A stretch of 64,000 bases of DNA. It comes from Diploptera punctata (lineage: Eukaryota; Arthropoda; Insecta; Blattodea; Blaberidae). A model generated the notes under the pieces. That model searched no databases and was not told where the DNA came from. It was given only the letters and a program-made list of their open reading frames with translations. The translations under genes were made by a program, and so were the position numbers. Of this stretch, positions 10,315 through 21,085 are shown piece by piece. Each line of letters opens with the position of its first letter. Position 1 is the first letter of the stretch. The stretch covers positions 1-64,000 of the forward strand of contig JASPKZ010004205.1 of NCBI GenBank assembly GCA_030220185.1, read 5' to 3'.

Positions 10315-10525
10315 ACACACATTCACACTAATAAGAGGAATGTGATAATGATGATTATCATGGCCAGATGATGTTTGGGAATCATTTGGGCTTGAAGGTT
10401 TCCTGACATTTGCATTAGAGGTGCAGATAAACCCGGAAAAAATCATCACCCACGAAATTTGTCCCGACCGGGGATTGAACTACGTACGAGGTAGCGGTGC
10501 TACTCCAAGAAATCAGCGGTGGAAA
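10315..10525 (-). mobile_element. SINE A head, diverged
   Basis: The minus strand has the SINE A head and core (CGACCGGGGATTGAAC on the plus strand is the inverted B box; TTTGGGCTTGAAGGTTTCC the core). It is more diverged than the 39-52 kb copies and lacks the tail. Confidence 0.65.
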
Positions 10526-10850
10526 AAATGATAATAAATATAAAATAATTTTTTTTCTGATACATGAAAGAAATAAATTTAGTTATATTTGTGCTTTCTG
10601 GAAATCCCAATAGCTGTCGAAAGGGTCACGCATGCCGGACAGGTCGAAGGCGAAAAAAGTAACTTGGTCGAAAGAGTGACGATCTTTCACCATAAAAATA
10701 CAACCACGTAAATGCGGGCGTAGGTTCTACTAGGGTAAATTACGTCAAAAAACCAAGGAAAAGGCTCAAACACATTATTATGATGGGTTAGTATGAACTA
10801 AATTTATAATTTTGGGTTTGTCTACTTTTTAAATCAACCATTCAATTTTA

Positions 10851-11165
10851 AGTCCCGCGCCGTAGCAGGATGGTTAAGGCAGGAAGCCTTGGCGCAGAGC
10901 TACGGAACTTGCGCTGGTTCTAGTCTCCATGGGAAAGACATTTTTCTCATGGAATTTCGGCCAATATGGGACCGGTGCCCACCCAGCATCGTGAGGCATT
11001 TGGGTAGCTACAATAAGTAGCGACTCCAGGTTGAGAATACCAGCTATAACGGCTAGGGAACCCGACATGCTGACCACATGTTACCCCTACACTGGCTAGA
11101 TGATCGTCTACCCCTGTGATTAACACATGTGGATGGTGTCAGCCAAGGACCTTCTAGGCCTGTCG
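10851..11165 (+). mobile_element. SINE D
   Basis: A tRNA-like head (CGCGCCGTAGCAGGATGGTTAAGG; B box region CTGGTTCTAGTCTCC) is followed by a ~240-bp body with CATGGAATTTCGGCCAATATG, CCCACCCAGCATCGTGAG and ACATGCTGACCACATG. The best-preserved copy is at 61811-62134, where its target duplication can be seen. Confidence 0.7.
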
Positions 11166-11592
11166 CGTTAGAATGTTTTTATTCAATTATAAACATTTAT
11201 AAAATATTCAGGAAAAGAAAACGATCTGTAAGATATTTAAAAAAATAGTAGAAGTAATTATAATGAAGTCCTATTTTCTTTGAATAGTTATATTTGTTTG
11301 GTGGATCATTATGGACATGTATAACGAAGTTCATTTAAAATTAGAGAACAAAAAAATAATTTTTATACTGGTACATTTATACAGGTTGTTTCAATTGGTC
11401 CAAAATTTAGTTTAGATGACAAGTAAACATGAAGAGAAACAAAAATGTTACAGCGACAGAAAATAATGTCATTAAAGGTTAATTTTAGGAAGTAACATTT
11501 TAAGCTTCTTTTAATCAAGTTCTTGTGAGAATGGAAGCATCTTACCTCAAATCAATTTTGAGTTCTGTTTGAACATGTTTCGTTATAATCCT

Positions 11593-11919
11593 CTATATCA
11601 TCGTCAGCTTGCCGAGACTGTTGAATTTTATGTTGTGGACTCTGTATGTCGATATTAGCGCCCTCCTCCGGCTGGCCGAAGAACATCCAAACTGGTCACG
11701 TTCAGCAGGAATTAAAAAATTCATGACTCTATTTTTGTTCTTCTGAATGTAGATTTTTTCCCAAATGATGAGTTCTTTCCTATTTTCTAATTGTTTTAAT
11801 AATTTAGTGTTCGAATCTATATTGAGTTTTTCGGACCAAACATGAGCAGCAACTGCAGATTTTTTTATTTCCTCATTTTTAATATTTCTTACGTGTTCCT
11901 TGGTTCTAATTCTGGGCAA
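11593..11919 (-). pseudogene. GIY-YIG endonuclease domain fragment
   Basis: The 108-codon minus-strand ORF reads RTKEHVRNIK, KSAVAAHVWSEK, LLKQLENRKELIIWEKIYIQKN and VMNF. This is the distal half of a GIY-YIG nuclease as found at the C-terminus of Penelope-like elements: the xxEH arginine/histidine region, the sAxAxH helix, and the catalytic Glu in WEKIYI. The GIY and YIG strands themselves would lie upstream and are gone, so it cannot be active. The reading frame ends in the inverted repeat. Confidence 0.6.
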
Positions 11920-11920
11920 G

Positions 11921-11965
11921 CTGACGATGATATAGATTATTATATCGAAACATGTTCAAACAGAA
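11921..11965 (+). ncRNA. Hammerhead-like motif, decayed
   Basis: Core CTGACGA (11921-11927), one extra T, perfect six-bp stem II GATATA/TATATC with a six-base loop, GAA, and palindromic stem III ACATGT are all present. Stem I fails after one base pair (GGCAAG against CAAACAG). The same motif sits in the inverted arm near 11565-11610 on the minus strand. Confidence 0.4.
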
Positions 11966-12224
11966 CTCAATATTGATTTGAGATAAGATGTTCCCATACT
12001 CACAAAAACTTGAATGATGTCATTGTTTGGTGGTTGGACTCACTGAATACTAAATATAAATTCCAACAAAAGCAGTGACAGTTCCATTTAATTTACAAAT
12101 CACAGGTTTCTAAGTGCAAACAGATATAACCTCAAAAGCTACGATAAAAATTGGCCTGCAAATTAACTTTATAAGTGCTATAACTTTTTGGGACCGATTC
12201 ATGGTTTGTTTACACATGTGCAGC

Positions 12225-12560
12225 AATCCCTTTTCTCTACCAACTGGGCGTTTTTCCTCTGGTTTCCTACAAGAAGCTTCCATGCACGTCCTTCATTCAT
12301 GCACATATTCTGCCGATCACAGTCTATGAGACTTAACTATTCTTATTATATCTGGCTTCCTATAAAGACCATGTAGTTCACTGTTAGCTAGTCCTCTCCA
12401 ATCATCTGTCTGTTCATCTCTCTTTGGTCCAAAACTTTTGCTAAGAACTTTTTTCTCAAATACTCCTAATCTCCTTTCCTCCCTTAAAGTAAGAGTCTAT
12501 GTTTTGCATCCATATAATATAACTAGTAGAATAATGGTTTTATATATATTCAGTTCAATG
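12225..12560 (-). mobile_element. LINE family L-A, 3' tail
   Basis: Minus-strand similarity to the ORF2 C-terminus is visible at the nucleotide level to the 8195 and 55050-55400 copies (CTACCAACTGGGCG, CAAGAAGCTTCCATGCACG, GACTTAACTATTCTTATTAT on the plus strand). It is frameshifted. Confidence 0.75.
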
Positions 12561-12639
12561 TTTTTCAGTATTTAGTATTCAGCGAGCCCTAATCAGTAGA
12601 AAATGGTATCTCATAACTGGTTAATTTCATCATAGTACA

Positions 12640-13160
12640 TTCACGAATTTAGGCCGTTTGTTGACCTGTTTCGGCCACAAGAGAAACACCATCCAGATGT
12701 ATTTTGAGTGGACGTCCTGGTCTTCTTCTTCCTGCACGTTGATATCTTATCATTTGTTTGGGTATCCTGTGATCTTCCATTCGATGAACATCATGCATCC
12801 ATCTTGACTTATAATCAGAAATTTTGTTTTCTGAAGGTTCCATGTGTAATTCTTCTAAGATGTCTTAATTTTTTTTGTGATCTAGTAGTGTGTATCCTGC
12901 AGTCCTCCGAAGTTATCTCATTTCAGCAGATCTAAGTCTCTGTATATCCTTGTGTTTCAACGTCCATACTTCGCTACCATACAAAAGAGTTGGAAGAACC
13001 AGTGTTTTATACACTTTTAGTCTTGAATGTTTTTGGACTAACTGTGGCTTGAAGATAGAATTTATTAACCCTAAATTCTTAAAAAAAATTATATTTTTGC
13101 ATTTACATCATTTTCTTCTTCATATGAGATATTGCATCCTGGATAAGTAAAATTAATTTC
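12640..13160 (-). mobile_element. LINE tail with ORF2 C-terminal motifs
   Basis: Minus-strand pieces read TLVLPTLLYGSEVWTL, then SAEMR, SRWMHDVHRMEDHRIPK and GRRRPGRPLK, the layout of a LINE ORF2 end (YGSE-W, then a basic GRPxK tail). It carries frameshifts. A shorter copy is at 31845-32035. Confidence 0.75.
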
Positions 13161-13360
13161 CAAATCTATATTTATTGCAACTGCTTTTTCTTCTCTTTAT
13201 ATTTACTTCTCATCCTTAATTTTTGGGCCATGACTTCTGAAACACTCTGTGTTATTGGAAACTGTTAATTTGTGAGTGCTATGACCTGTACTTTTATGTA
13301 TTAAAAGTTAAGAATGCAACTAGATACTATATATTGCTAATGTATTGTATTTCAATTATA

Positions 13361-13830
13361 AATTTGTACCTTATAAAACAGTCATCCTCAACTATAAAAA
13401 CTTCTGTTATAAATTTCGTCACACTATTAAAATGAAGGCTTTGCAAAGACATGCTTCATCTGCAGGAACTGAAATTATTAGTATATTTCATACAGAGAGC
13501 TTTGGTTATTGGATGTGTTCTCAGTTAGCATATTTCTATTTTCTGCTTCCTTGATAATTTGAATTTCTTCCAGGATATTGCTTTTGTTGACTATTGTTCT
13601 CAATAGAGAATATCCTGGAAGAGATTGAAATTATCAAGGAAGTAGAAAATATGAATTTTGCTAAATGAGAAAATACCCAACAACCAGAGCCCTAAGCATG
13701 AAATATACTAATAATTTCAATTCCTGATGATGAAGCATATCTTTGAAAGGCCTTGAATTTTAATAGTGTGACAAAATTTATAACAGAAGTTATTATAGTT
13801 CAGGATGACCGTTTTATAAGGTACAAATTT
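13361..13830. mobile_element. Foldback element with ~220-bp arms
   Basis: Arms 13361-13579 and 13609-13830 are inverted copies separated by about 29 bases. Shared landmarks are AATTTGTACCTTATAAAAC, CACACTATTAAAAT, GAAATTATTAGTATATTTCA and TTCCTTGATAATTT. The right arm has a hammerhead-like motif at 13719-13759. There is no target duplication that I can define and no coding sequence. Confidence 0.8.
13719..13759 (+). ncRNA. Hammerhead ribozyme-like motif
   Basis: Stem I AATTC, core CTGATGA (13724-13730), an extra T, stem-loop II GAAG/CTTT with a five-base loop, GAA, palindromic stem III AGGCCT, U at the cleavage position (13754), and GAATT closing a five-bp stem I. The invariant bases are present. 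The extra T beside A9 and the weak stem II argue for low or no activity. Confidence 0.5.
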
Positions 13831-14580
13831 TTAACTGAAATAATTTTAACCTCAACGGAGTTCAAACTTGATTATTAAACATACATATGTTTTATTGTAT
13901 GTGAAACCAAGACAAAAGGTAGAATTCTTACTTCTCATTATACTATGTTGCAATGTTAACTTTTATTACTTAAAAATTTGTGCCAAATTATGACTTTACA
14001 TTTCTCTAATATGAAATATGAGAAGGTGTGAAAAATAATAACAAAAAGTATATTCTGAGTATTCATAAATGAAAAAGTGGCATATACAAGTATAATTAAT
14101 ATTAGAGTGTACATTATTAAGTAAGAATTTCTTGGGATAAATAGAATCAAAATATCCTCTATACTTCAGGTTTCAAATGTATAGGTTTTCTAGATTTTTT
14201 TACAGAATTTTATTCGTGTAATGCTTTTATAATGATAATGGATATATGTCCGATTTTAGCACAGAACATAACGATTTGAAATAGAACAGAATTTCAGTAG
14301 ATTGCAGTAAGGAAGTTTGAATGACAACCACTGCTTTATGACAGTCTATTGTTTGTATAAAAACTGTAAGAATAACTGAAAACCACTGCAATGGTTATAA
14401 AACCATGGTTATGTTTCAGACATTATTTTTGTGGATAACAGCAAATTTTTATTTTTCTATAATCATTATGGAAACAGTAAAATATTGCAAAGCCATGATT
14501 AAGGTTATTACTTTGTCCCCGCAATCTGTTCACATTTTTTTTTATCTAATGGCAGGATTTAGCAGAAATTAAATCAAAAT
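13831..14580. other. AT-rich DNA, nothing recognised
   Basis: About 750 bases have no coding signal and no repeat shared with the rest of the window. Confidence 0.5.
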
Positions 14581-14650
14581 CATATATATATATATATATA
14601 TTCATATATATATATATATATATATATACATAATATAATATAATAATAAT
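14581..14650. repeat. (TA)n microsatellite
   Basis: Alternating TA is interrupted by TTCATAT and passes into TAATAA repeats. Confidence 0.9.
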
Positions 14651-14844
14651 ACCCAATAATAATACAAAAACTATAATAATGTTTTGTTTATCCTGGCAGA
14701 GATAAGCCCAGAAGGCCTTCCCTTCCACCCAACTAGCACAAACATACAAAATAAATAATTATTATATAATCAGGATATAAGTTATAGATATTATAAAACA
14801 TGAAAAAATAAGATGGTGCAGAATATATAAAACTGCATGGAATA

Positions 14845-15000
14845 GCAGGCCTGGAAGGCCCTTGGCCTACCGACCGGCTGTTGACCTCACATCCACATAT
14901 GTTAATTACAGAGATGGAGCATCAAACAGCCTGTATAGGGGTGGCATGTGATCAGCATGTTGGGTCCCAACCATTGTAGTTGGATTCTTCAACCTATATA
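14845..15000 (-). mobile_element. SINE D, distal part
   Basis: The plus strand shows the inverted SINE D end (GGCCCTTGGCCTACCGACCGG, CACATCCACATATGTTAATTAC). It abuts a SINE A copy at 15001, so one element has probably inserted in or beside the other and removed the head. Confidence 0.6.
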
Positions 15001-15292
15001 TCCCATTCATAGTAATTCTGCCCGAGGGCAGGTCTTTCATTGCAATCATAGCAATTTCATGCTTGCTTTGCAGCTTTACTAGGGAATTACAGGTGTGGTA
15101 GCTTCCCGTTGCTTTCCACACTGGTGAAGGATGATGATGATAATGAGGATGATTATGACGATGGCCGGATGATTTTTGGGGACCGTTGGGCCTTAAGCTT
15201 CCTGACATTTGTCTTACAGGTGAGGTAAAACCCCGAAAAAAAACCTCTGTTCGCTGTGTGACAAGGTAGCATGCTACCTCGAGACCACATAT
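15001..15292 (-). mobile_element. SINE A, minus strand
   Basis: It runs from the GCCCGAGGGCAG tail (15018) to the GAGACCACA start of the head (15290). The B-box portion is deleted (AAAAACCTCTGTTCGCTGTG joins core to head), so it lacks the internal promoter. Confidence 0.75.
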
Positions 15293-15339
15293 ATACATAT
15301 ATATATCCCTTTTTACTTGCTAAAAATAAAAATAAAAAT

Positions 15340-15362
15340 AATAATAATAATAATAATAAATA

Positions 15363-15397
<35 letters not shown>

Positions 15398-15425
15398 GAA
15401 TAACGATAATAATAAAATAATAAGG
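15340..15425. repeat. (TAA)n microsatellite
   Basis: Imperfect TAA units are interrupted by AATATA and GAATAACG. Confidence 0.85.
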
Positions 15426-15514
15426 AATCTACCAATTGTGTGTTTTATTTAACAATACCAAAGGTCAAAAGTGTTCCAATACATGTCCCTATATAAAGTA
15501 AAGTAAAGTAAAGT

Positions 15515-15812
15515 AAAGTGATCCCACTACAGGCCTCAGGAGGCCCTTGGGGTAGTAGGAGGTTAAGGCTCCCACTTTTTCTTGACAATCGGCACTTGAT
15601 GTCAGCCGGGTTGTCAGCCCTGCGTGACGGCCGCCTTTACCCCAGAACAAGCGTCTGGTACTCATTTCAGTTAGAGGCTGAGTCGACCCCAGGGCCATAG
15701 TGCCGCCAGAAGGTTTGGGTCAGTTTAAAAATCCTGACCCCGCCGGGACTCGAACCCTCGACCTTCCGGCTTGTAGCGCAGTGCCTTAACCACTACGCTA
15801 CGGCGTGCCCAT
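15515..15812 (-). mobile_element. SINE F, near full length
   Basis: The plus strand shows the inverse of a tRNA head (GGGACTCGAACCCTCGACC as inverted B box, TTAACCACTACGCTACGGCG as inverted A box) and a body ending in GATCCCACTACAGG. Other copies are listed at 2920, 18605, 38590 and 46890. Confidence 0.8.
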
Positions 15813-16067
15813 ACTCTGTGAAAAATGAAGCCAATGCTTACTATTGTTACAAAGTAAGGCAAGCTAAATGTCTGCATATATATTTTATCAAGAAAACGTA
15901 CATTTGTAACACAAAGATATTTTGATTACATTTATTCTTCTTATAAAATTCAGAACTTTTTATTGCTTCACTCTGTATAAAATTAAGCCAGCCTCTATTA
16001 GAATGGTATAAATGATATAAACATGCAATAAATATTAACAATTGATTAATTTAATTGAATTACTTAC

Positions 16068-16156
16068 ATCATAGTTGGAAAATTCTGATTTTCCGGGTGG
16101 TCCTGGAGGTCCTGGAGATCCAGGTATTCCTGGTAATCCATCTCTTCCTGGTTCAC
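16068..16156 (-). CDS. Collagen gene, exon 6 of those visible
   Basis: The 89-nt exon is bounded on the minus strand by acceptor TTTAG at 16157-16158 and donor GTAAGTA at 16067-16061. It enters in phase 1, taking the G from the previous exon, and gives GEPGRDGLPGIPGSPGPP, then GPPGKSEFSNYD. That is seven Gly-X-Y triplets followed by a short non-collagenous end beginning at KSEFSNYD, probably one of the interruptions typical of a FACIT-like or multiplexin chain. It leaves in phase 0. No later exon is visible between here and position 1, so the 3' part of the gene lies outside the window or in small exons I cannot see. Confidence 0.93.
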
Positions 16157-16434
16157 CTAAAGGATCACAGTTAACATTAGTCGAGAACAGTATTTACATT
16201 ACAAGGGTTCAAAGTGAGGAATTCATGAATAAGTTAAGATGTTTATATGAGACTGGGATTTAGAAACAAATTGCAAAATACTTTCTGTTGTTGATATCAG
16301 AAATAGTATATTACGATGTGAGGTTGGGAAGTGATTTTACAGATGCGAGGAAAATGTTTAAAAACTGAGCAAAAATCAGGATTTTAATCTCCGAGATTCT
16401 GTAAAACACTTCACAAACGTGCATTGTACAATAT

Positions 16435-16911
16435 ATTTTTGCGCGATGGTGTTTTCAAAATAATAAATAATAGTAAAATAATAACATCTTTGTTGGAAAT
16501 ATTTGCGTCCATTATAGACAACTGACTAACGTTAACAGCGTGGTCACTGTTTATTAGTTGAAACTACAGGAGGCCGTGATACCAATCAGTGATAAAGTTG
16601 TGGCAAGTACGTATTTATTGTTTTATATTGTTTAAAATAAAATTCAGTTCATTTAAAAGGCAGCGATTTGTTTCGTATTATGTATATTAACACTACCTTT
16701 TGGATATTTTTTCGATACATTGCACGTAGTAAACGTAGAGGGCAGTGGTTTTACTTCCCACACTTGGTTTGTAATATATAATATTACAATATAGTTCTTT
16801 TATTACAGTATAGTTATTTAGGTTGGCAACCCCGAAATGTAGGAAGTTGAACTTTCAATCGTGGTCGCCATTGCTGTAAGAACGACAAAACACACTATTG
16901 CGCAAAAAAAT
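16435..16911 (+). mobile_element. ~480-bp non-autonomous DNA transposon
   Basis: The ends are inverted: TTTTTGCGCGATGGTGTTTT at the left and, on the opposite strand, TTTTTTGCGCAATAGTGTG at the right. A second copy in reverse orientation is at 62753-63238, about the same length, sharing ACCTTTTGGATAT, GGGCAGTG and GGTTGGCAACCCCG-like segments. There is no ORF. Confidence 0.75.
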
Positions 16912-17152
16912 GTTATTTCATATTAAGAGAAAATACACCATTAAATTGGAATGGGCACTTAGCAAGTGATTGAAATTTTTAAGTAGTGAAGGTATTGAAA
17001 TACCTTGGAACAGCAATAACGAACAAGTGAGGGCACAGAAATAAATTAAACACATGCCATTATTCATTACAGAGCTTCTTGTAATCCTGAATTCTCTCAA
17101 AAATATTAAATTCAAAACAAATAAAACAGTGATTCTTCTTGTTATATATACA

Positions 17153-17492
17153 TCCATCCATAGTAATTCTGCCCGAAGGCAGGTCCTCAGGTCCTTCACT
17201 GCAATCATAGCATTTTCATGCTATGCTTGCAGCTTTACTAGGGAACTGTAGGTGTGTTAGCTTCCCGTTGCTTTCCACATCTGTGAAGGACGATGATGAT
17301 AATGATTAGGATGATGATGATGGCCATATGATTTCAGGGACAGTTTGGGCCTTAAAGTTTTCCTGACATTTGTTTTACAGGTGAGGAAAAACCCCGATAA
17401 AAACCTCACCCAGAAAAACTGCCCCGACCGGGGATCGAACTTGGGCCCGCTGCGTGACAAGGCAGCATGCTACGTCGAGACCACAGCGGTGG
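17153..17492 (-). mobile_element. SINE A, full length
   Basis: It runs from the ATCCATAGTAATTCTGCCCG tail at the left to GAGACCACAGCGGTGGA at the right (inverted head), with an intact inverted B box CGGGGATCGAAC. It is inserted in a LINE copy. Confidence 0.85.
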
Positions 17493-17502
17493 ACATTATG
17501 TG

Positions 17503-17507
<5 letters not shown>

Positions 17508-17550
<43 letters not shown>
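17508..17550. repeat. (TA)n microsatellite
   Basis: About 20 uninterrupted TA units follow the SINE A head. Confidence 0.9.
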
Positions 17551-17554
<4 letters not shown>

Positions 17555-17880
17555 CTCAGCTGCGGTGGATAGTGGTTATGTTCTTTGCCTCTAGTTCCGA
17601 GGGTAGTGAGTTCAAACCTGACTGGGGTAGATCGATTTTTTAAGATGGGAAAATGCAAGGAGCAAGCCCTCCGGTAGGGACTTTAAGCCATGGGTACCGA
17701 GTCTGAAGATTTTCAGGCTCGTAAAATAGCCTTAAGATCGAATAAATAAAATTTACGATCTTCATCATCCTAGTAATACATTAGTTCCCTACTAGATGTC
17801 TCATTGGGTTGGTATGTTGACTGCATATTATTCATGACATATGTAGGGAATTAAGTGTAAATAAATTTATTTGGTCTTGT
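17555..17880 (+). mobile_element. SINE E
   Basis: The head includes GGTGGATAGTGGTTATG and GAGTTCAAACC (B box). The body (CCGGTAGGGACTTTAAGCC, GGCTCGTAAAA) and tail (TTCCCTACTAGATGTCTC) are also present. It matches 48086-48465. Confidence 0.7.
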
Positions 17881-18204
17881 AACACCTAACGAAAGGAAAT
17901 GCTAAAACCCAACATTGGGCTGTTATCAATTGTAGATAATAGATATATAACTATTATATGGCTGTAAAACATGGCCTTTAAAAGAGGAGAAAAGTTTGCG
18001 AGTATTTGAGAAGAAAGTGCATAGGAATTTTTTTTTTGTACCAAAGAGAGACGAAGAGAGGTATTATAGGAAATTAAATACAATCAAACTCCATAACATA
18101 TGCAATGAGAACAAGTGTCATAAACTGTGATATGGAAGACACGTGGAACAAATGGAGAAATATGGATATCAAAGCTTCATAAAAAAACTGTTGGGAAAGC
18201 TCTG

Positions 18205-18207
<3 letters not shown>

Positions 18208-18240
<33 letters not shown>

Positions 18241-18242
18241 GA
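18208..18242. repeat. (TTA)n microsatellite
   Basis: About 11 TTA units. Confidence 0.85.
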
Positions 18243-18604
18243 TTATTGAATCTCAAAATACTTTAAAACCCTGTTTTGCCACAAAGGCATGTTTGTTTAG
18301 ATTGGCTAAGAATGAGTTTGGAAAATAACATAATTATTGATTTGAGGAAGGTGAATAATACAGGAGATTATTGAAAAATATTAGCATGCGTCTATATGGC
18401 AATTGAACTTCAGGTTTGATAGCGCCAGTAAGTTAGCTATTGCAAGAAAATTGGTTTATTTCAACATGCAGTTTTTTGAACAAGCCTACTTTTTTTTTTA
18501 TCTACGAGACTGGTTTTGGAGCTTTGCTGTTTCAAATACAGATGTTCGAGTACCTATAGGGTCAGAAATTTTAAAACTGATCTGAATCTTCTAGCGACAC
18601 TATA

Positions 18605-18680
18605 GCCTGTGGTTGACTCAGCCTTTAATGGAAATGAGTACCAGACGTGTATTCTGGGGGAAAGGCGGCAATTCGGCTGA
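18605..18680 (+). mobile_element. SINE F fragment
   Basis: It carries TTGACTCAGCCTTTAATGG and GAGTACCAGACGTGTATTC, matching the core of the other SINE F copies. Confidence 0.6.
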
Positions 18681-18744
18681 CATATAGTAAAAAGTTAAAA
18701 CAATAAAAAATGTACACGAGATCTCAGTCATCCTCAACAAAGTA

Positions 18745-18800
18745 AAACTTCATTAAACAATGTAAGCCTTTCGGAATATTTTTCATCATCAGAAGTGAAT
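18745..18800 (-). ncRNA. Hammerhead-like motif, decayed
   Basis: On the minus strand CTTCTGATGA is followed by T, a weak GAA/TTC hairpin, CGAAA, an AGGCTT palindrome and ACATTG. Core and GAAA are intact but stem I does not pair, so I list it as a relic. Confidence 0.35.
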
Positions 18801-19009
18801 AGGTACCGAAATTAGTGTCACAATAATATTTTTCCGGAATTGCTAATCTTAGACAGTCTTGATAATTAAGCCCAAGTTTAACCCCTAGCGCCCTTAGAGA
18901 GTGAAAAAGGATGAAAAATAAAACGTAAAAAATTGTAGAGATTAGATTTGAATCTAGAGTTTTTGCGATCTCTAATTTGAATGGTGACAAGAAGATTGTG
19001 ATAAATATA

Positions 19010-19433
19010 CAGGGTGTAACTAAATTCCCATTACAGAACTTTGAGGACATGTAGTGGGGTTACGTTTAGCACAGGAACTCATGTCCGGAAACAAAACGTT
19101 TTCCGGCTACACGCACGCAAAATAACATACACTTTCAACCTTCCCGCATTTTCGGCGCCAAAGACCCTGTGCATTCTTCCGAAGTGATTCTGCTATACTA
19201 TTACCTGTGGAGTCACATGAAATCCCTAATTTACGAGACCCCTGTGGCATCCGAGGAAGACCTACTGGCGCGGATGTTGCAGGACCAAGGATTTATGACC
19301 ATGTGAACCATGAGGTACCGTATCTGTGTTGACGTAGGTGTTCATCACATCGAGCCATTTTTGTGGATCCAGGTGACAGGGAGAGCAGCATATGTTGTGG
19401 CAACATGTGTAATGGGGATTTAGTTACATTCTG
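19010..19433 (+). mobile_element. Deleted mariner-type transposon
   Basis: The ends CAGGGTGTAACTAAATTCCC (19010) and inverted CAGAATGTAACTAAATCCCC (19433) are flanked by TA on both sides (19008-19009, 19434-19435). The interior keeps a transposase C-terminal shred on the plus strand: YYLWSHMKSLIYETPVASEE, then DLLARMLQ and, after a stop, HHIEPFL. The catalytic core is lost. Confidence 0.8.
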
Positions 19434-19500
19434 TAACACTGAGTAATCGGCTAGTTTTTATATATACTTTTCCTATACGCGTGTTTGTTACTCTACTCCT

Positions 19501-20052
19501 CCTAAACGACTGAATTGATTTTGATGAAATATTTTGTGTGTGTCTGATTGGGTCCCTCAATGGTTTAGATTAACAATTGGACCCTCTAAAATCATTAGGT
19601 ATAGGAGTTCACCTGAAATGAAAATTTAAAAACCGTTCTAGCTGTCACAATTTTCGATGTTTCACAACAAAACCTAGTATATCCTCTTAAAATAAACCGA
19701 GGTAGATACTATCCAAAAATGAACAAAATCTAACAATTAGAAGTGGAGGTTTACCTCAAATCCAAAATTAAAAACTGCCTAAACGACTGGACCGATTTTG
19801 ATGATTTTTTTGTGCGTTTGTGTGGGTCCCTGGATGGTTTAGATTCATAATTGGATTCTCTAAAACCATTAGGTGTAGGAGTTCATCTGAAGTGAAAATT
19901 TAAAAATCGCTCTAGCGGTCACAATATTCCATGTTTCACAACAAAACTTAGTATATCCTATTAAAATAAACGTAGGTACGTATTAATCAAAAATGAGCGA
20001 AATCCGATAATTATAAGTGGAGGTTTACCTAAAATCTGAAATTGAAAACTGA
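19501..20052. repeat. Tandem duplication, period ~277 bp
   Basis: Two head-to-tail units (19501-19777 and 19778-20052) both begin CCTAAACGACTG and contain GATTTTGATGA, GGGTCCCT, CCATTAGGT, TCTAGC and CAACAAAAC. They are moderately diverged. A piece of the unit is at 6530-6660. Confidence 0.8.
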
Positions 20053-20321
20053 CTTGCAACCACCATGTTTGGTTTGTCTCTGCATATACCATACAATTTA
20101 ATTTGCTTCAATATTTAATTTATTTAGGCGTAGCATCACACGCGGGGCATTAGATAGTAAAATATAAAACTAAGGCATAATGTTATGTTTTAATTTGTAT
20201 TGAAGAGCCAATATCTTAAGTAAGTCTCATCTGGTGTGTTGGAGAGTCGTAAACAGTAAAGTAAGATATTGGATTCTCGCAAGTAAGTTTATATCTCAAT
20301 CTGTGATTTATTACAACTGAC

Positions 20322-20430
20322 CTTTATCGCCTTGAGTTCCTTCTGGTCCCTGTGAACCCGGGTCTCCCCTCTCTCCTTTATCACCTCGTGGACCTGGGGG
20401 CCCTCTTTCCCCTGGCGGACCAGGTAAACC
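20322..20430 (-). CDS. Collagen gene, exon 5
   Basis: The 109-nt exon has acceptor TTTTATTTTAG (ending 20431) and donor GTCAGT (20321-20316, a weak consensus). It enters in phase 0 and encodes GLPGPPGERGPPGPRGDKG, ERGDPGSQGPEGTQGDK and the first base of the next Gly. This is a perfect run of 12 Gly-X-Y triplets rich in charged GDKGER triplets that favour helix alignment. The join to exon 6 through a split Gly codon keeps the register. The flanking introns are 4.5 and 4.2 kb. Confidence 0.95.
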
Positions 20431-20564
20431 CTAAAATAAAAGTTACATTCATTAATTACTTTACAAATCAATTCATCAATACTTATAAAATTCATTGTAA
20501 ATCACAGTTAAGGTTGTGTAGCAAAACGTTAAAATATTAAAATAAGTTATTAATATTTAATTAT

Positions 20565-20870
20565 TAGTCACAGAAATGGACTTTTTCAGAAGATTGGCAA
20601 GAATAAAAAAATAAGACAAAATAAAAAATTATACAATAAGAGAAATAATGAATGTAGAAAAGCATATTGTACAAGATATTGAAAGAAATCTAACTAAGAT
20701 GGTATGGGCATATAATGAAAAGAAGAAACACAGAAACAAAGAAGTATTGAAATGGAAACCTCCTGGAAGAGGGAAACGTGGTAGACCAAAGCCAACGTGT
20801 ATAAAGGGAATTTAAGACAACATGAAGAAGAGAGTCAATATCTGGTCTTGAGGATGATAGCTTGGCTGTG
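20565..20870 (+). mobile_element. LINE 3' tail
   Basis: Plus-strand fragments include the WYGHI-like region, a GRGKRGRPKPTW motif near 20770 and KKRVNIWS, the typical ORF2 end. It is broken by stops. Confidence 0.6.
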
Positions 20871-21085
20871 GAAACGTGTTGGCCAATTTAAAACATTGAT
20901 TGGTGAATTGGGCATATTGACTGTATATATCAATTAAGAACAGAAATATGACAGAAGCAGACACGCAAGACCGGGAAATGTGGAAGAAAAAATTTGTATA
21001 TTTTGGTTGAGGATACCTTTGTGTATAAGAGAAACAGTCTTGAAATAAATGAAATTAATATTTAAAGGAAGTGACACTATGAGGT

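Larger units (their letters stand above)
11395..12035 (-). mobile_element. Penelope-like element fragment between inverted repeats
   Basis: Inverted arms of at least 120 bp (11510-11620 and 11915-12020) read TGAGTTCTGTTTGAACATGTTTCG and ATCATCGTCAGCTTGCC on opposite strands. They bracket the GIY-YIG ORF at 11593-11919. Inverted terminal copies next to a GIY-YIG domain are a hallmark of Penelope-like retroelements. No reverse transcriptase is present, so the copy is severely truncated. Confidence 0.55.
16965..18440 (+). mobile_element. LINE family L-A copy split by two SINEs
   Basis: Plus-strand remnants of ORF2 run in order: FKYLGTAITN-like sequence and SILSKILNSK (16965-17150), LREEKSLRVFEKKVHRNFF and PKRDEE (17925-18130), and the terminal GATAGCGCCAGTAAGTTAG (18420-18440). 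The gap is filled by a minus-strand SINE A (17153-17492), a TA repeat and a SINE E (17555-17880), so those inserted later into the LINE. Confidence 0.65.
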
